DNA from: Plakobranchus ocellatus
Lineage: Eukaryota > Mollusca > Gastropoda > Plakobranchidae
Length of the DNA stretch: 23,508 bases
Assembly (NCBI GenBank): GCA_019648995.1
Contig: BLXT01000264.1
Span: forward strand, 990,707-1,014,214
Direction: 5' to 3'
Positions 1-10,607 of this stretch are shown one piece after another. The notes under the pieces were generated by a model. It was given only the letters and a program-made list of their open reading frames with translations. It had not been told where the DNA came from and made no database searches. Both the position numbers and the translations under genes were made by a program. The number at the start of each line of letters is the position of its first letter. The stretch's first letter is position 1.

Positions 1-534
1 CTAGGACGAAATTCACCCTGGACCTATAGTCTACGTAAATTTTCCTCCTTTTTCATATTTCCTCACCATCATCACTGATGTATTGTATATTTTATTTTTG
101 TCTAGGTTTTCACTATCCTCTTATGTTCCTGCTTCAAATTTTGACTTGCATTTTTGCTTAAAAGGACTATAATATATGCTTTTCATTACAAGACAGTTGC
201 AAAAGGATCTAAGGGTAATACATATTACTTATTTTGCCTAGACTTGGGTGGGGGCAGTTTTCTATGTTAAGTCATATCACTTACTGAAATCATTTCTATG
301 AATTCTGTGTTGCTATAGCTTATAATATATCCTAAGCTGTAACTTGCTTCAATCCTGTTAGGCAGGAATGCTGATATAATTTTAAAGAATACACAGGAGG
401 AAAGGATTGTTGGTATATTTCATTGTCATTATTATGAGATAAAGTTTAGAAATTTTGATATTGAAAAACCCATGGTTTGTCTCTTTTTTGAATTTTCTGC
501 TCTATTTTTGCCTCTCTTTCCTCCCTATTTTCAG
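1..534 (+). other. 5' intron of RPL17 (partial)
   Basis: AT-rich intron sequence ending in a long pyrimidine tract (about 503-533) and CAG. No convincing exon for the missing N-terminus (expected M-x-R-Y-S...) was found here. Nothing else is recognisable. Confidence 0.7.
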
Positions 535-575
535 CTGCCAAGGCATGTGGCGTATACCTGCGTGTTCACTTCAAG
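535..575 (+). CDS. RPL17: RPL17 coding exon (first visible)
   Basis: 41 bases with a pyrimidine-rich TTTTCAG acceptor before and GTAATC donor after. The first two bases finish a codon begun in an upstream exon, probably a serine codon. The rest encodes [13 protein letters not shown], matching the N-terminal LRVHFK block of L17. It is too short to stand out as an open reading frame. Confidence 0.9.
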
Positions 576-3500
576 GTAATCAATGGAATTTTTCAGTTAA
601 CAATATTCAGTGCAACATATACTTGCAATCAATGGGAGAAATTGATGAGTTTGATGATTTCATGTTTGAATTACTAAAGGTATTCACTAAATTAAAACAC
701 TGTAACATAACTGAGATTACTCCTCTGATCATTGGAATCATAGATTTTGCCTGTCTTCTTTTAATGAAAAGAAGCTTTTCCTGTTAATTATCTGTTTATT
801 TATTTGTTTCCTGTTTTTCTTTTTAAGGGAGAGGAAATAGGCTGTTATATTGAGAAGATTGCCTTCCCTTTTTTGGATGTTTGATTATTTTTAGACCTTA
901 CTAGAGAGATCTTTATTTGGATATAACTGTTATGTCCGAGCTGCCCAAGAGCAAATATCAAGGCTTATCTATAAAAGAAACACCAACTGTAAAGATTTTT
1001 GTGCATCACTAGCTTGTGCTGTTTGTTAGTGTTACACTACGCCCACCTATTTGGCCTTTTGACTGTGACTGGGTCAAACTTGTATATGCTGAGTGTCTGT
1101 CATCACTCGTCTTGCAGCTTTTTTGGTTATTTTTGTCCATCACCTAGATTTGGGGGGGAATAAAATTTTAATCATGTAAAAGTATACTGATGGTAGTCTG
1201 CTAAATTTCTTATCAATTTAAGGGTGTTTTTGTGATATTGGAGGGCAAATAGTTGGATGAATATGTGTAAAAGAGCTTGAAGAAAAGAATGGAAGTGATA
1301 AAGACACAAAGAAGAGACGGTTACCCGGAAACAATGCAGTTAAAAAATATGTAATTTCTGTAAATTCCAGATTTGATCTAATTGTGTTCAACTGTACTTT
1401 TTCATATCTATGCCTTGAAAATGTATTAGACTAAAAGGTCAAGATTTGTTTTGATGAAAAAACGTTTGCTGCTGATTGAGGAATTTCATATTTGTGTATT
1501 AAAACTTTGGGGGAGGCACAAAAGGAGAAATAAAAAAAAAATTTTGGATATGGTGCTTTCCCTTCTAGCTGGTTATGAAAACCTCTTTTGACCTTACTCT
1601 GTAACTTTGAAACCACAAAGAAAATAGAACATGGATAATCCGTGGTGTTATATTATTTTTTGACAAATTTATAACTTTTTTCCTCCAAAAAATCTTTATG
1701 GGATATCGCAAGGATCATGCTGAACTTTCAGAAAACATAAAACCCATAATTGATAGTTATGGCCCAGAAATAACAACGTGTTTATACAGGTTCAGATGAT
1801 CTGTCTCAAATGTTTTAGATTTTTAGTTGTTTTTTTTTTTTAATTATATTTCATTTTGAATTTCAGAACACGCGCGAGACTGCTCAAGCCATTAAACATA
1901 TGCATTTGAAAAGAGCCAACAGGTTTCTCAAAAATGTTGTTGCCCACAAAGAATGTGTGCCATTTAGAAGATTCAGCGGTGGTGTTGGACGTTGTGCTCA
2001 GGTTGGTTTGCCACTTTTCTTTAGTTTTAGAAGTGTTTTTTCTGCAAGGACCTTCCCATTGAATAGTTCATTTGTCACCGTTATCTAACTTATTAGGGCA
2101 AAAAAGCCTGATGTCTAGAGTGGACAGGCTATGTATAGTACATATTATTAGCTTGATTGCTGTCTAGCTAGAAACCATCAGTTATAGCTCTGCTTTTTTA
2201 GGAAAGCATTTTAAATGTAATAGCTTCTTAATGTCAACAGTTTTCATTTTATCTATGTTCTTTTTTTGTCTTTTGATCTGGTAATTTTTTAATTTGATAT
2301 AAATGCCTATGAAGCAGTATAAATTGAATTTCTTCATCCTTTGATTTATATTGCAGGCCAAGCAGTGGAAGACAACTCAAGGTAGATGGCCGAAAAAGAG
2401 TGCTGAATTCCTCCTTCAGCTTTTGAAAAATGCTGAAAGCAATGCCACTTTCAAGGTATATTTTTTAATTTACAAACAATTTTTTTATTACATGTTTAGC
2501 TTTTATTTTTATGAACATTTTGTAGCATGAGATAAGAAGAATGCATTATGTTAATTTTAATTAACTCTCATTCAGTTTCTGGGGCATAAAAGCAGGTGTT
2601 CAATGTTTTTCTCAGGTTGCCCAAAATTGTGGATCTAGATCAAATTTAAACTTCAATGCCTTTATTTTACTGAAGTGCATATTTTGAAACACATAATGAC
2701 ACTAATACTTTCTTTTCACTGTAAAGAAGCTACCATGAAAGAATTTAAAGTAGAGAAAAGAAAGAAGGAAGATATTAAAAGACAAAAACAAAAATGATGA
2801 TGAAGACTGGACAAAAAATAGTAATGTTAGCAGCAGTAGCAGTTAACAGGAGGAAGAGGAAGGATTGTACTATTATCGATACTTGCAAAAAATTACACCT
2901 GACATACAAAGGACTATCTTGCTTCTTTGAGAGTGGGGGAAAAAAATTATCCCAAAGCTCGAAATTGGTGGGTGTGAAGTGACGAAGATCCACTTTTCAC
3001 ATTTTCTCTGGGAAATGTTTTGAAAAATGAAATCTTGAGTAAGATATTCCCAATTCAAGAATATAAAATATCAAAATCTGACTCTCATTTTCTTAATATT
3101 TGCAAGGCATTCATATTTTGTTGAAGAGAAGTTCTTGAATGTACTTTTTCGATTTCTTCAGAATTTTATCACTCTCCATAGTGATGTTACCCTAAAGCAT
3201 AAAGAGGACAAGAACTTATTATTGATGCTTTTTCATAAACTTCTAAACTTTTCTATGCAAGATTTACTTTCAGGTCCTTGCAGCAGGGTTTAAAATTAAA
3301 GATATAAGTCATTCTACAAAGGTGGATGTTAAAACGTTACACAAGAGCCAAAAATTCAAAATGTACCCTTAGGAATGAGAACTGTTTTGAAATGATACAC
3401 AACGTTCAGGTTTAAGAAAAAGTCAAATTTAAAGCTCAGGGTAACTTAAAAACTATTTTTATAAAAGAAAATCTGTAGGAATACAGCAGGTGTCGGAGGT

Positions 3501-6500
3501 GATGTATGACACACAAAATTCTTCATTCATATATTTTAGGCTTCTGTATGCCTCTTTCAACTTGACATCAATGGCTATACTAAATTTAGCCCAGCACATG
3601 AAAAAAATTTATTACATCTATGTAGACTGAGAACGGACACTTTTGACAGCCATATATACTTCAGAACAACCTGCATTGTGGCCAGCAGCCCTCAAAATAA
3701 AAAACCATAGAAGTGTGTGTCATTTCATCATGTTCGACCCATAGCTTTCTATAGAAAACTCCAGGCCAATTGAGCACTAAATAAAGGCAGATTTTGTTCA
3801 ATACTTTCAATTTAGTGTAGCCTTTGATTTCAAGTTGAAAGAGGCATATGACACACCATCACGTCCAACCATGCTTGTAATTTTGCTGCTGAGCATCAAA
3901 TGAGTGAATCAAAGCAAATCTTTTTGGCTTAAAAAATGAAGTTTCATCCTTTCACTTACATAAAAAACATAACAAGAATAGGCTAAATGACGGTTTTGAA
4001 AAGTTATTTCTAAATAATAATTGCGTTTTTCATGTGACGTTTTTGAGACATAAAATAGGCCATATTTAAATGGAAATAGCTTTTGTGTGCCAAAACCTGA
4101 TAATTTCACACCTTGTCCATGTCACTAAGCTAATGTAACACTTACACATGGCATAGAAACGAGCAGGATGTATGAGAGTTCCTCATGATTTTTTTACAAG
4201 GCTTATTTAACGCTGGGTTGATGGTGTAGCACCTTTGGAGAATAGCTCATATGTAAATGGATTGGAAGTCAATTTTTCTATTTCAGAATATATTCATTTA
4301 GGGTTGATCTAAAATAAATTGGAATTTATATAATGATTCATAAACAGTGTTAGTCTAGTGATTTGCCCTGACCTAGAAAGAATTTGCTATAAATTACTTA
4401 AAGGATTTCACCTTCTGTGGCATCCATCCTATGATTTTTTAAGCGCAATTTTTTCCTTCCCCTCCTCCCCACAAAGTGGGGTTTAGTTACAGTAAAGTAA
4501 AGTGGTTTTTTTTTCTACTTACTCAGTATCAGTCCCCATTCACTTCAGGTTGTGTATTTTTATCTCATATTCCTGATGTTTCTCAAAACTGAAATCATGG
4601 ATAAGGTGTGCTTACTTTCTAATGGCAAAGTTGATGCAAAAAAGCTTTTTTGGGTTTTAAAAAAAATCATTTTTACATGGCTTCATTAATTAAATATAAA
4701 AAGCATTCGGTGGAAAATACCTATTAAAAGTTAAATTTTAGTTAACCTCTGCTTACCACAAAAGACATACCTCATCAGTCATGAGAGTAATGCAGGTTAA
4801 ATTGTTTTACTTATTTTTTTAGGGCTTGTATGTGTTTTCTTCCCTTTTTTTTTAATGGGGTTGTAGTATGAAGCTGCAATCATTTGCACCAGAATAAAAG
4901 GTCAATGCATTTGAGTTTGCTAACTGTTTTACCTTTTTACTTCCTTATTTGAAGATGGTAAATTTTGGTTTTTAGTTAAAAATCATATTTTAAGTTATGA
5001 TGTTTAAATTACGAGGGATCTCTGTTGCTCTTTCAAAAATCAGATTTGCCCTTTTCAGACTCAGGTGAAGAAAATGCCTTTTTTTTTTCCTTGCGCAACA
5101 GGGTTTGGCCCCAGAGCATCTTGTAATTGAACATATTCAAGTTAATGCAGCTCCTAAGATGAGGAGGAGGACTTACAGAGCTCATGGACGCATTAATCGT
5201 AAGTTGAATCTTCTCATTCACAATTTTATTATCCTTGGAAGGAAATTGTAGCTCTTTGTTCTTCCAAGTAACTATAGTCATCTGCTAAAGAGTTAAATTC
5301 ATGATGTGTGGTGGAATGTTTCTTTATAGGGCATTTCAAATTAAGCACCAGTTCTATCCTCAAAAGCTGTATGGCCAATTATTAACTGATTTGCGAGCAG
5401 GGATTTGGAAAGGGAATAAAATACTAAGAGGCTTGGACCAGGTCAAGATCTATTTAGAAAAGCTTACTGAATATAAGTACAGACCTGCCTACAACCCTGC
5501 ATCTTGCGGGAAAATCCCGCATTTTTGCCTCTGTTCCGCAATCCTGCATGTTCAGTTAAAAATCCCCCATAAAGAACACAGAGCAAGTGATTATCACTAG
5601 TCTTTTTTTCTCATAAAAACCTCACTAAATGAACACATCCCAAAATAATATCACTTCCGGTATCCATTTTTTTTACTGCTAGAGAACTGTTACAAATGTG
5701 TCACATTGATCATCTGTTGTAAACAAGATAGCAGACAGAAAGCCTGATCTTTTTGAATACTAGAATAGAAAAATATAATCTAATAGATGCACTAATAACA
5801 TACCTAATTTAAAAACAGCCAAAAATTTAGGCCCTGCAATAGACCTGGATTTTTTTTTTTTTTCAGAAAATGAATTGAAATTTAGGGAAATAAGCTTTTA
5901 TTAGGTATAGGCCTATCTTACATTACAACAAATCTAATCTAGAATCTGGATTAAAGGTGGAATTGAGATCATAGTCAAGATTTCAGCACTCTTTTTTTCC
6001 TATTTCAAAGAGAGAAAAATTGGAGGTTTTAAGATCCTTCACATTTCAAACTTTATCTTATTTTTGATAGATAGATCTATAATCTAATCTAGAATCTGGA
6101 TTAAAGGTGGAATTGAGATCACAGTCAAGATTTCAACACTCTTTTTTTCCTATTTCAAAGAGAAAAAAACTGGAGGTTTTAAGATCCTTCACATTTCAAA
6201 CTTTATCTTATTTTTGATAGATAGATCTATATATTTAGATTTAAATTTGTCTTTTATACTCATTGTCACTTTTAACTTCCAGAGAAAGACTCCAACTTAA
6301 GAAAAGAAAAAATTATTATTATCATTTATTTTTTTTTTTTTTTTGAGTGTTTAAATGTGATTTTGCCGGGAAGAGCATTAATTATATTACTTGGCACAAT
6401 GTGAACCTCTAGAATGCACTAAAAAGGAAGGCAAGGGACTGCTTATTTCTTGCAGCTTTTTTTTTTGAGGGGGGGGGGGAATGACCCCCCAAATTCGCTG

Positions 6501-8255
6501 AAAATCCCCCATTTTTCACATCTTGATCCTCCAAAACTGGTGAACAAGGTAGGCAGGTCTGTAAATTTGTGTAAGATCTTTAAAGTTGGTTATAGGACCA
6601 AAGTCAACTAAACCTCAAATGAAATGTGGGCTTAGAGTAAAGGATAGTAGTGTAGGCTGTTTTTAATAATTTACATGCAAAGAGGAAGAGAAAAGAGGTG
6701 GGGGGGGGATGGATTCGCTGAGTGTGGGGTTGGACCCGATCTACATCTAATAGACTGTATAATCAAAGCTCCTTGCCATCCAATGCTTTGTAGCCCAAAA
6801 TATTTCTAGGAAGGCCCAAACTATTTTATTTGCTCAGGCCATTTTGATTGATGATGTTTGCTGTTACTCTATGATTATGATTTTGACAATTTACATGGAG
6901 ATACTGGCACTACTTGCTATTTCAACACTTCACTGCAATTCTGATATATTGCATTTTAGACAATTAACAGACAGTGCGTCTGATTGTCCGCTATAGATGA
7001 AAAGATTCATTACCTCAGAGTTGAACTAAATATAAGTTAAACCGATACCAAAGTGCCTCCAAAAAGCATTATTGGCAGTCCCATTGTCGGCCACCTGGAA
7101 AAAATCCTCGGTTTTTTTCAGTTCCCACTAAAAGCACTGAAGAGAAACTAAAAATATTAAGCCAGAAATTAAAAGATGAGTAAAAAATTGACTCTTTTAA
7201 GTAGCCTTTATATTACACAAAGCAAATGGCAAAAAGTATATTTTACTAAATTTGTTTTGCGACGATTCACCGTTTCAAGAAATCATATAGAAATATAGAT
7301 ATGGGGAAAAAACGCAATCGTGAGGTCTGCTATTGGCTTAACTAATAAAATCACAAATCCTGTCTAAAGTGAAAGGGCAGGGATGGGGCAAGGTGTAGAC
7401 ATAAGGGTAGACAACAATGAGATGGTTTGCCTATCATTGTGAATAGAAAAAGGAGAAGGGCCACAGGTGGCAGTTGACAGATAGATGATTAAAGGAACAA
7501 AATAGCTAGGCATGAGATAAACTATTGGCTGTATTCTCTCATAACTTTTGACGAGTTACCAGCATTAGATCTTACTTAAAATATCCATGGTTTGTACTCC
7601 AAAGAAAGCATAAAATTTGAAAAAAAGTTGAGAACGATGAAGAAATAAATAGGTAAGGTACAGTTAAAGGATAAATGCAAATACTATAAGTTACCTACGT
7701 AGTGTTAATGAAATATCCATGGGCTTACCATTGCACTGCCTAGGAAAAAGGCATTTTGATGGGCTAGTTGTCTTATAGCATACAGAAGTTCGAGTTACGC
7801 TTTCTTTGCAAGCCCTCAAAAAGGCCACAGTATGTTTTTCAATTAGTACCAATACCAATAAGAATTGTGGGAAATATTGGAACATATCCTTCTATAAAGA
7901 AATTCTTTTAATTTTCTTAATTATAAGTTAATAGTAATATATTCTGCTTTGCAAAAATAAAGGGAAAAAAAATTGATAGCCTTTGTCAGGTTTTTCCAAA
8001 TTTGCATTATTTTCAAGACATTTTAGATTCAGCTGGCATGTGTTATTGTGATTAAGGTTTGAAAACAACTTTTGTAAACCCATATTTTATTTTCTTTCAG
8101 CCTACATGAGCAGCCCATGCCATGTTGAAGTTGTACTGGCTGAAAAGCAAATGATGGTCTCTCGACCCACAGCCGACGATGAGCCTGACGAGCCTGTGAA
8201 AAAGAAAGTCTCCAAAAAGAAGATGCAGAGGAAAAATATGATGCAAAGGGAATAA
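535..8255 (+). CDS. RPL17: 60S ribosomal protein L17 (uL22), 5'-partial, five coding exons
   Basis: Structural protein of the large cytosolic ribosomal subunit, of the uL22 family, which binds 28S rRNA and lines the peptide exit tunnel. Coding exons are 535-575, 1867-2001, 2357-2455, 5102-5198 and 8101-8255, all with GT-AG introns and matching phases. Family signatures in order are [76 protein letters not shown], and a lysine-rich tail ending in QRE before TAA at 8253-8255. About 175 residues are visible against roughly 184 in human RPL17. The missing 13-14 N-terminal residues (40 coding bases by phase) lie upstream of the window. The C-terminal tail has an acidic stretch (ADDEPDEP) followed by a basic one (KKKVSKKK), as in several invertebrate L17 proteins. 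The gene converges with SNRPG. Oddities are Cys and Val in the usually conserved A-R-G-S stretch of the first visible exon. Identification is very secure. Confidence 0.97.
576..1866 (+). other. RPL17 intron, 1291 bases
   Basis: AT-rich intron with a T-rich tract (about 1829-1865) before the acceptor. No repeat, small RNA or coding similarity was recognised. Confidence 0.75.
1867..2001 (+). CDS. RPL17: RPL17 coding exon
   Basis: 45 whole codons (phase 0 at both ends), from [10 protein letters not shown] to GGVGRCAQ. The acceptor is TTTCAG and the donor is GTTGGT, weaker than the usual GTAAGT. Confidence 0.97.
2002..2356 (+). other. RPL17 intron, 355 bases
   Basis: Short intron. One small hairpin is visible near 2105-2130: AGCCTG pairs with CAGGCT, with GTC/GAC inside. 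It lacks the C and D boxes of the snoRNAs that vertebrate RPL17 introns host, so no function is assigned. Confidence 0.7.
2357..2455 (+). CDS. RPL17: RPL17 coding exon
   Basis: 33 whole codons from [10 protein letters not shown] to ESNATFK. The acceptor is TTGCAG and the donor is GTATAT. The 355-base intron before it is the shortest in the gene. Confidence 0.97.
2456..5101 (+). other. RPL17 intron, 2646 bases
   Basis: Long AT-rich intron. The only clear structure is the inverted-repeat element at about 3505-3856. The rest (2456-3500 and 3860-5100) shows homopolymer runs but no recognisable gene or repeat. A T-tract leads into the acceptor at 5100-5101. Confidence 0.75.
3505..3856. mobile_element. 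Inverted-repeat (MITE-like) element in RPL17 intron
   Basis: A 40-base left arm (3547-3586) is repeated in reverse complement at 3809-3848 with three mismatches. The shared core is TTCAACTTGA next to TATGCCTC. The decamer TATGACACAC stands in direct orientation just outside both arms (3505-3514 and 3847-3856). It is flanked outward by GTGATG on the left and CATCAC on the right. A related inverted motif, GTGTGTCAT, lies in the middle near 3715. No coding sequence is present. This fits a small non-autonomous DNA transposon or foldback element, but I cannot name the family, and the decamer could be either a target-site duplication or part of the element. Confidence 0.6.
5102..5198 (+). CDS. RPL17: RPL17 coding exon
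   Basis: 97 bases, 32 codons plus one base, covering [10 protein letters not shown] to the near-invariant [12 protein letters not shown] block. The acceptor is CAACAG and the donor is GTAAGT. The last C joins CC of the next exon to make the proline of RINPYMSSPC. Confidence 0.97.
5931..6230. repeat. 150 bp tandem duplication
   Basis: 5931-6080 and 6081-6230 are adjacent copies of the same 150 bases with four substitutions by eye (about 97% identity). Both end in GATAGATAGATCTAT. The pair lies inside the TIR element, so it arose within it or within this copy. Longer family copies may carry one or more units. Confidence 0.95.
6469..6479 (+). repeat. G11 homopolymer near a C6 run
   Basis: Eleven consecutive G, preceded by T10 and followed after AATGA by six C (6485-6490). 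The G and C runs can pair as a short hairpin. It lies near the right end of the TIR element. Run length is likely uncertain in sequencing. Confidence 0.7.
8101..8255 (+). CDS. RPL17: RPL17 last coding exon with stop
   Basis: Starts after TTTCTTTCAG and completes the split proline codon. It then encodes 50 residues from [10 protein letters not shown] to MMQRE, followed by TAA. The tail switches from acidic (DDEPDEP) to lysine-rich. Confidence 0.97.
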
Positions 8256-8290
8256 TTTTGTCTTGCTTCGTGATTACATTTGTGGATAAT

Positions 8291-8296
8291 ATTAAA
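8291..8296 (+). terminator. RPL17 polyadenylation signal ATTAAA
   Basis: ATTAAA, the commonest variant of AATAAA, lies 36 bases after the RPL17 stop. T-rich sequence follows from about 8310, as expected just past a cleavage site. This implies a 3' UTR of about 50-60 bases, which is typical of ribosomal protein genes. Confidence 0.65.
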
Positions 8297-9024
8297 ACTA
8301 CTGAGTTCACACACATTTATTCTGTTGTCTTTTTTCTTTGTGTTTTTTTTTTTCTTTTATGTCATAATTTCCTTGATTTTATTTTCTAGAGGTTAATTGT
8401 AGTATAATTTTGTTGAATTTCCCTATCTTAGTGGTACTCTGAAGTCCTCAAAAATATGTACAATTTCAAACTATTTAGTTCTTACTATGAACCTAAACCT
8501 GGGTAAAGAAAAAAAAAACCTATTAAAGCTTTGTAAACCATTGTTGGTGCAATCATGAATCATCACTGCAAAAGTTCATTCCAAGGGGATATTATTATTA
8601 ACAAGAACAATATACATTTTGTTCACAATGGTCACATAGAATACAGTCTTGACATAGTCCCACTTTTAATTCTACTTCGTCAAAAAAAATTCTCATGCCA
8701 CAAGTGATACACTTGTAAATGGTTTTAATTTTACATGCTTTATGTAATTCACAGAATGCAGATTCATTACCTTAGTTGGAAAAAAGTATTGCTTATTACA
8801 TCTCCAGTTAGGCCTGTTGCAAAACTCGCTTTGATATTGTTGCAGGTATTGACCAGAAACAAAATGTGGAATTCAATTCCTAGGTCTATTCAAGTCTAAA
8901 TCAAAATGTAACCTAATTCATAAATTAAAACCATCTTCTGTGAAAAAAAGTGTTCTCCAGATAGACACCAAAGAATGCCGCTCTATCATTAGTATCGATA
9001 GTGTTGTTGAATATTGCTCAGAGT

Positions 9025-9868
9025 AGTACATGTACTATTGATTACATGTACACTAGTATAGTTGGTCATTCAGAGGTGCTTATGTATACCCAAGTGAAAA
9101 AAGAGGAGCCTGAACGTTTATCACTCTCAAAATGGAAACTTAAATTTGTAGATTGATCAATACATTCTTTATTTTGTCATTTTATGTTTTAACTTTTTTA
9201 GTTCTGGGAATGGCATATTGTAGCAAAGCTATTCTGCCATTTTAATGACTGATGGCCAACAATGTCATTATGTTGGTTTTAAATCGATTTCTAAAATGCG
9301 TAGCCACTGGCAAGAGATTTATCGCAAGTTGTGAGATACATGTACTAGCAAAGCCTAGATACTGATAGTATTACCAAGATTTGTGATAGGGTAAGCCTCT
9401 TTCTTAATTGTGAGCTTCTTCAATACTTATAGTTATACAAGATGAGATCCAGATACCACTGGGAATTTTTTGCCAAATTAGTTGTTTGTTGAGGATTGTG
9501 AAACTGAAAATTTAAATCAGTGCACTTAATTCAGCTTTTTTGACCTTTCATTTTATGCCAAAGGTTAACTTTTTCAGTCTACTGCAGCTAGCAAAAATAA
9601 TACATGTAGAAGCTTATGATGCTTACAGCTGTCTTAATGTTTGTGGGATCGTTGCATTTTAGAAATTTAAAATACATGTACTAAAATCTGACGTGGGACT
9701 AGGATTAAAAAGAAAATTGTGCACCAGCCTTTGAATATTTGGAGAAAGATACTAAGAAAAAGTAAGAAAGTTTGCGGTTTCGAGGCTAAACCCAGAACTT
9801 TTTTTTTCGGGCCCAACTGTTAGCGTAAAGTAAATCAAATGTTTTAGTAATAGTATTATGTACATGTA
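9025..9868. repeat. Cluster of TACATGTA palindromes
   Basis: The palindromic 8-mer TACATGTA occurs at 9027, 9043, 9337, 9601, 9673 and 9861. The first is part of a 12 bp palindrome, AGTACATGTACT. It recurs singly at 13075, 13235 and 23263. Six copies in about 840 bp is well above chance for such AT-rich DNA. Function is unknown. Confidence 0.7.
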
Positions 9869-10581
9869 ATTACAGGTTTGGATGTAGGAACTACCAAGTT
9901 AAATTTGAATTAAACTTACTAGTTATATTACCATGCGGCTTTGTATTCTTTCGGTAATGATAGCTGACAGCACACTGACAGGAAGTAACAACTCAGAACC
10001 GATATTCACAAGGTCTTATGAGAATCAGAGAAGGGAGAAAGGACACAAGGGAAAGGGGTGAGAAAAGCTTCAACAGTAAATCATGCTCGTAGCAAATGCT
10101 AAGCTGTACATGCAGTAGGAGCATTAATTAAACTGCACAACACTCCATCCCATCCGCAGATTCTTCAACTATCAGACCCCGACACATACAAATTAGAACA
10201 TCCGAAGCTTTGAATTTTTTTTTTTTAATGGAATAAACAAATTGTATTAGCGGCTCAGAAAACATTGTTCTATCTAGATACTTTCTCTGCATTTCCCATT
10301 AGTACATACTATTGCTTCTGACTCGCCAATTCCTTTAATAAATTCTATATAATACCGGTATATCAGATTCATAAGCATTGGTGCTCATCAATGTTTAATA
10401 GTAAAATTAGTATACTCAAATTGTCTCTCCTTTAATATTACTAACCACCCACCGTGCCAGCATGATGGAAAGAGGCAGTTTTGAGGCGATAAATATATAC
10501 AAATCATGCCATTGCCATCCTGACTAACTTACCATTAGTGCAATATCATCAGCCCGTTAAGTCTGTCCTGAACTTAGGAAA

Positions 10582-10607
10582 GACGTAAAGAGCCATTTCT
10601 TTACGTC
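10582..10607. repeat. Perfect 10 bp inverted repeat (hairpin)
   Basis: GACGTAAAGA and TCTTTACGTC are exact reverse complements around a six-base loop, GCCATT. Each arm contains TTACGTC or GACGTAA, which resembles half of a CRE-type bZIP site. It may be a stem-loop or a protein-binding palindrome, or chance. Confidence 0.7.

Larger units (their letters stand above)
5480..6561. mobile_element. Non-autonomous TIR element with TA flanks, 1082 bp
   Basis: The left end CAGACCTGCCTAC (5480-5492) is perfectly repeated in reverse complement as GTAGGCAGGTCTG (6549-6561). Both ends are directly flanked by TA (5478-5479 and 6562-6563). CAG-starting ends with TA duplications are what Tc1/mariner-type insertions show. 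Just inside the ends are same-orientation copies of AAAATCCC(G/C)CAT at 5511-5522, 5559-5570 and 6501-6512. A perfect 7 bp hairpin (TGCGGGA/TCCCGCA) lies at 5505-5521. No transposase reading frame exists, so it is non-autonomous. The superfamily is inferred from the ends only. Confidence 0.65.
5199..8100 (+). other. RPL17 last intron, 2902 bases
   Basis: Longest intron of the gene. It contains the transposon-like element at 5480-6561 and a run of nine G at 6700-6708. From about 6720 to 8090 I see nothing beyond AT-rich intron sequence. It ends in TTTTCTTTCAG. Confidence 0.75.

Noticed and set aside
1-34. Possible RPL17 first coding exon at the window edge, ending before GTAAAT
   Set aside because: The bases look a little like a G-R-x-S-L-D-P coding start, but only with an inserted base. 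In the phase required by the next exon the translation does not match the L17 N-terminus, and there is no ATG.
455-787. 110-codon open frame covering the first visible RPL17 exon
   Set aside because: It is in a different frame from the L17 peptide and runs through the splice sites; a chance frame.
2793-2903. Box C/D snoRNA candidate (ATGATGA ... CTGA) in an RPL17 intron
   Set aside because: Vertebrate RPL17 introns host such snoRNAs, but here the boxes are more than 100 bases apart, there is no terminal stem, and the position is far from the splice sites.
5301-5600. 99-codon open frame on the plus strand
   Set aside because: It lies in an intron, runs across the left end of the TIR element, has no recognisable domain and a random-looking composition.
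6845-6945. Second box C/D snoRNA candidate (TTGATGATG ... CTGA)
   Set aside because: No complementary terminal stem and an imperfect C box; compatible with chance in AT-rich sequence.
8029-8316. Minus-strand open frames opposite the last RPL17 exon
   Set aside because: They are antisense shadows of the real exon at 8101-8255.
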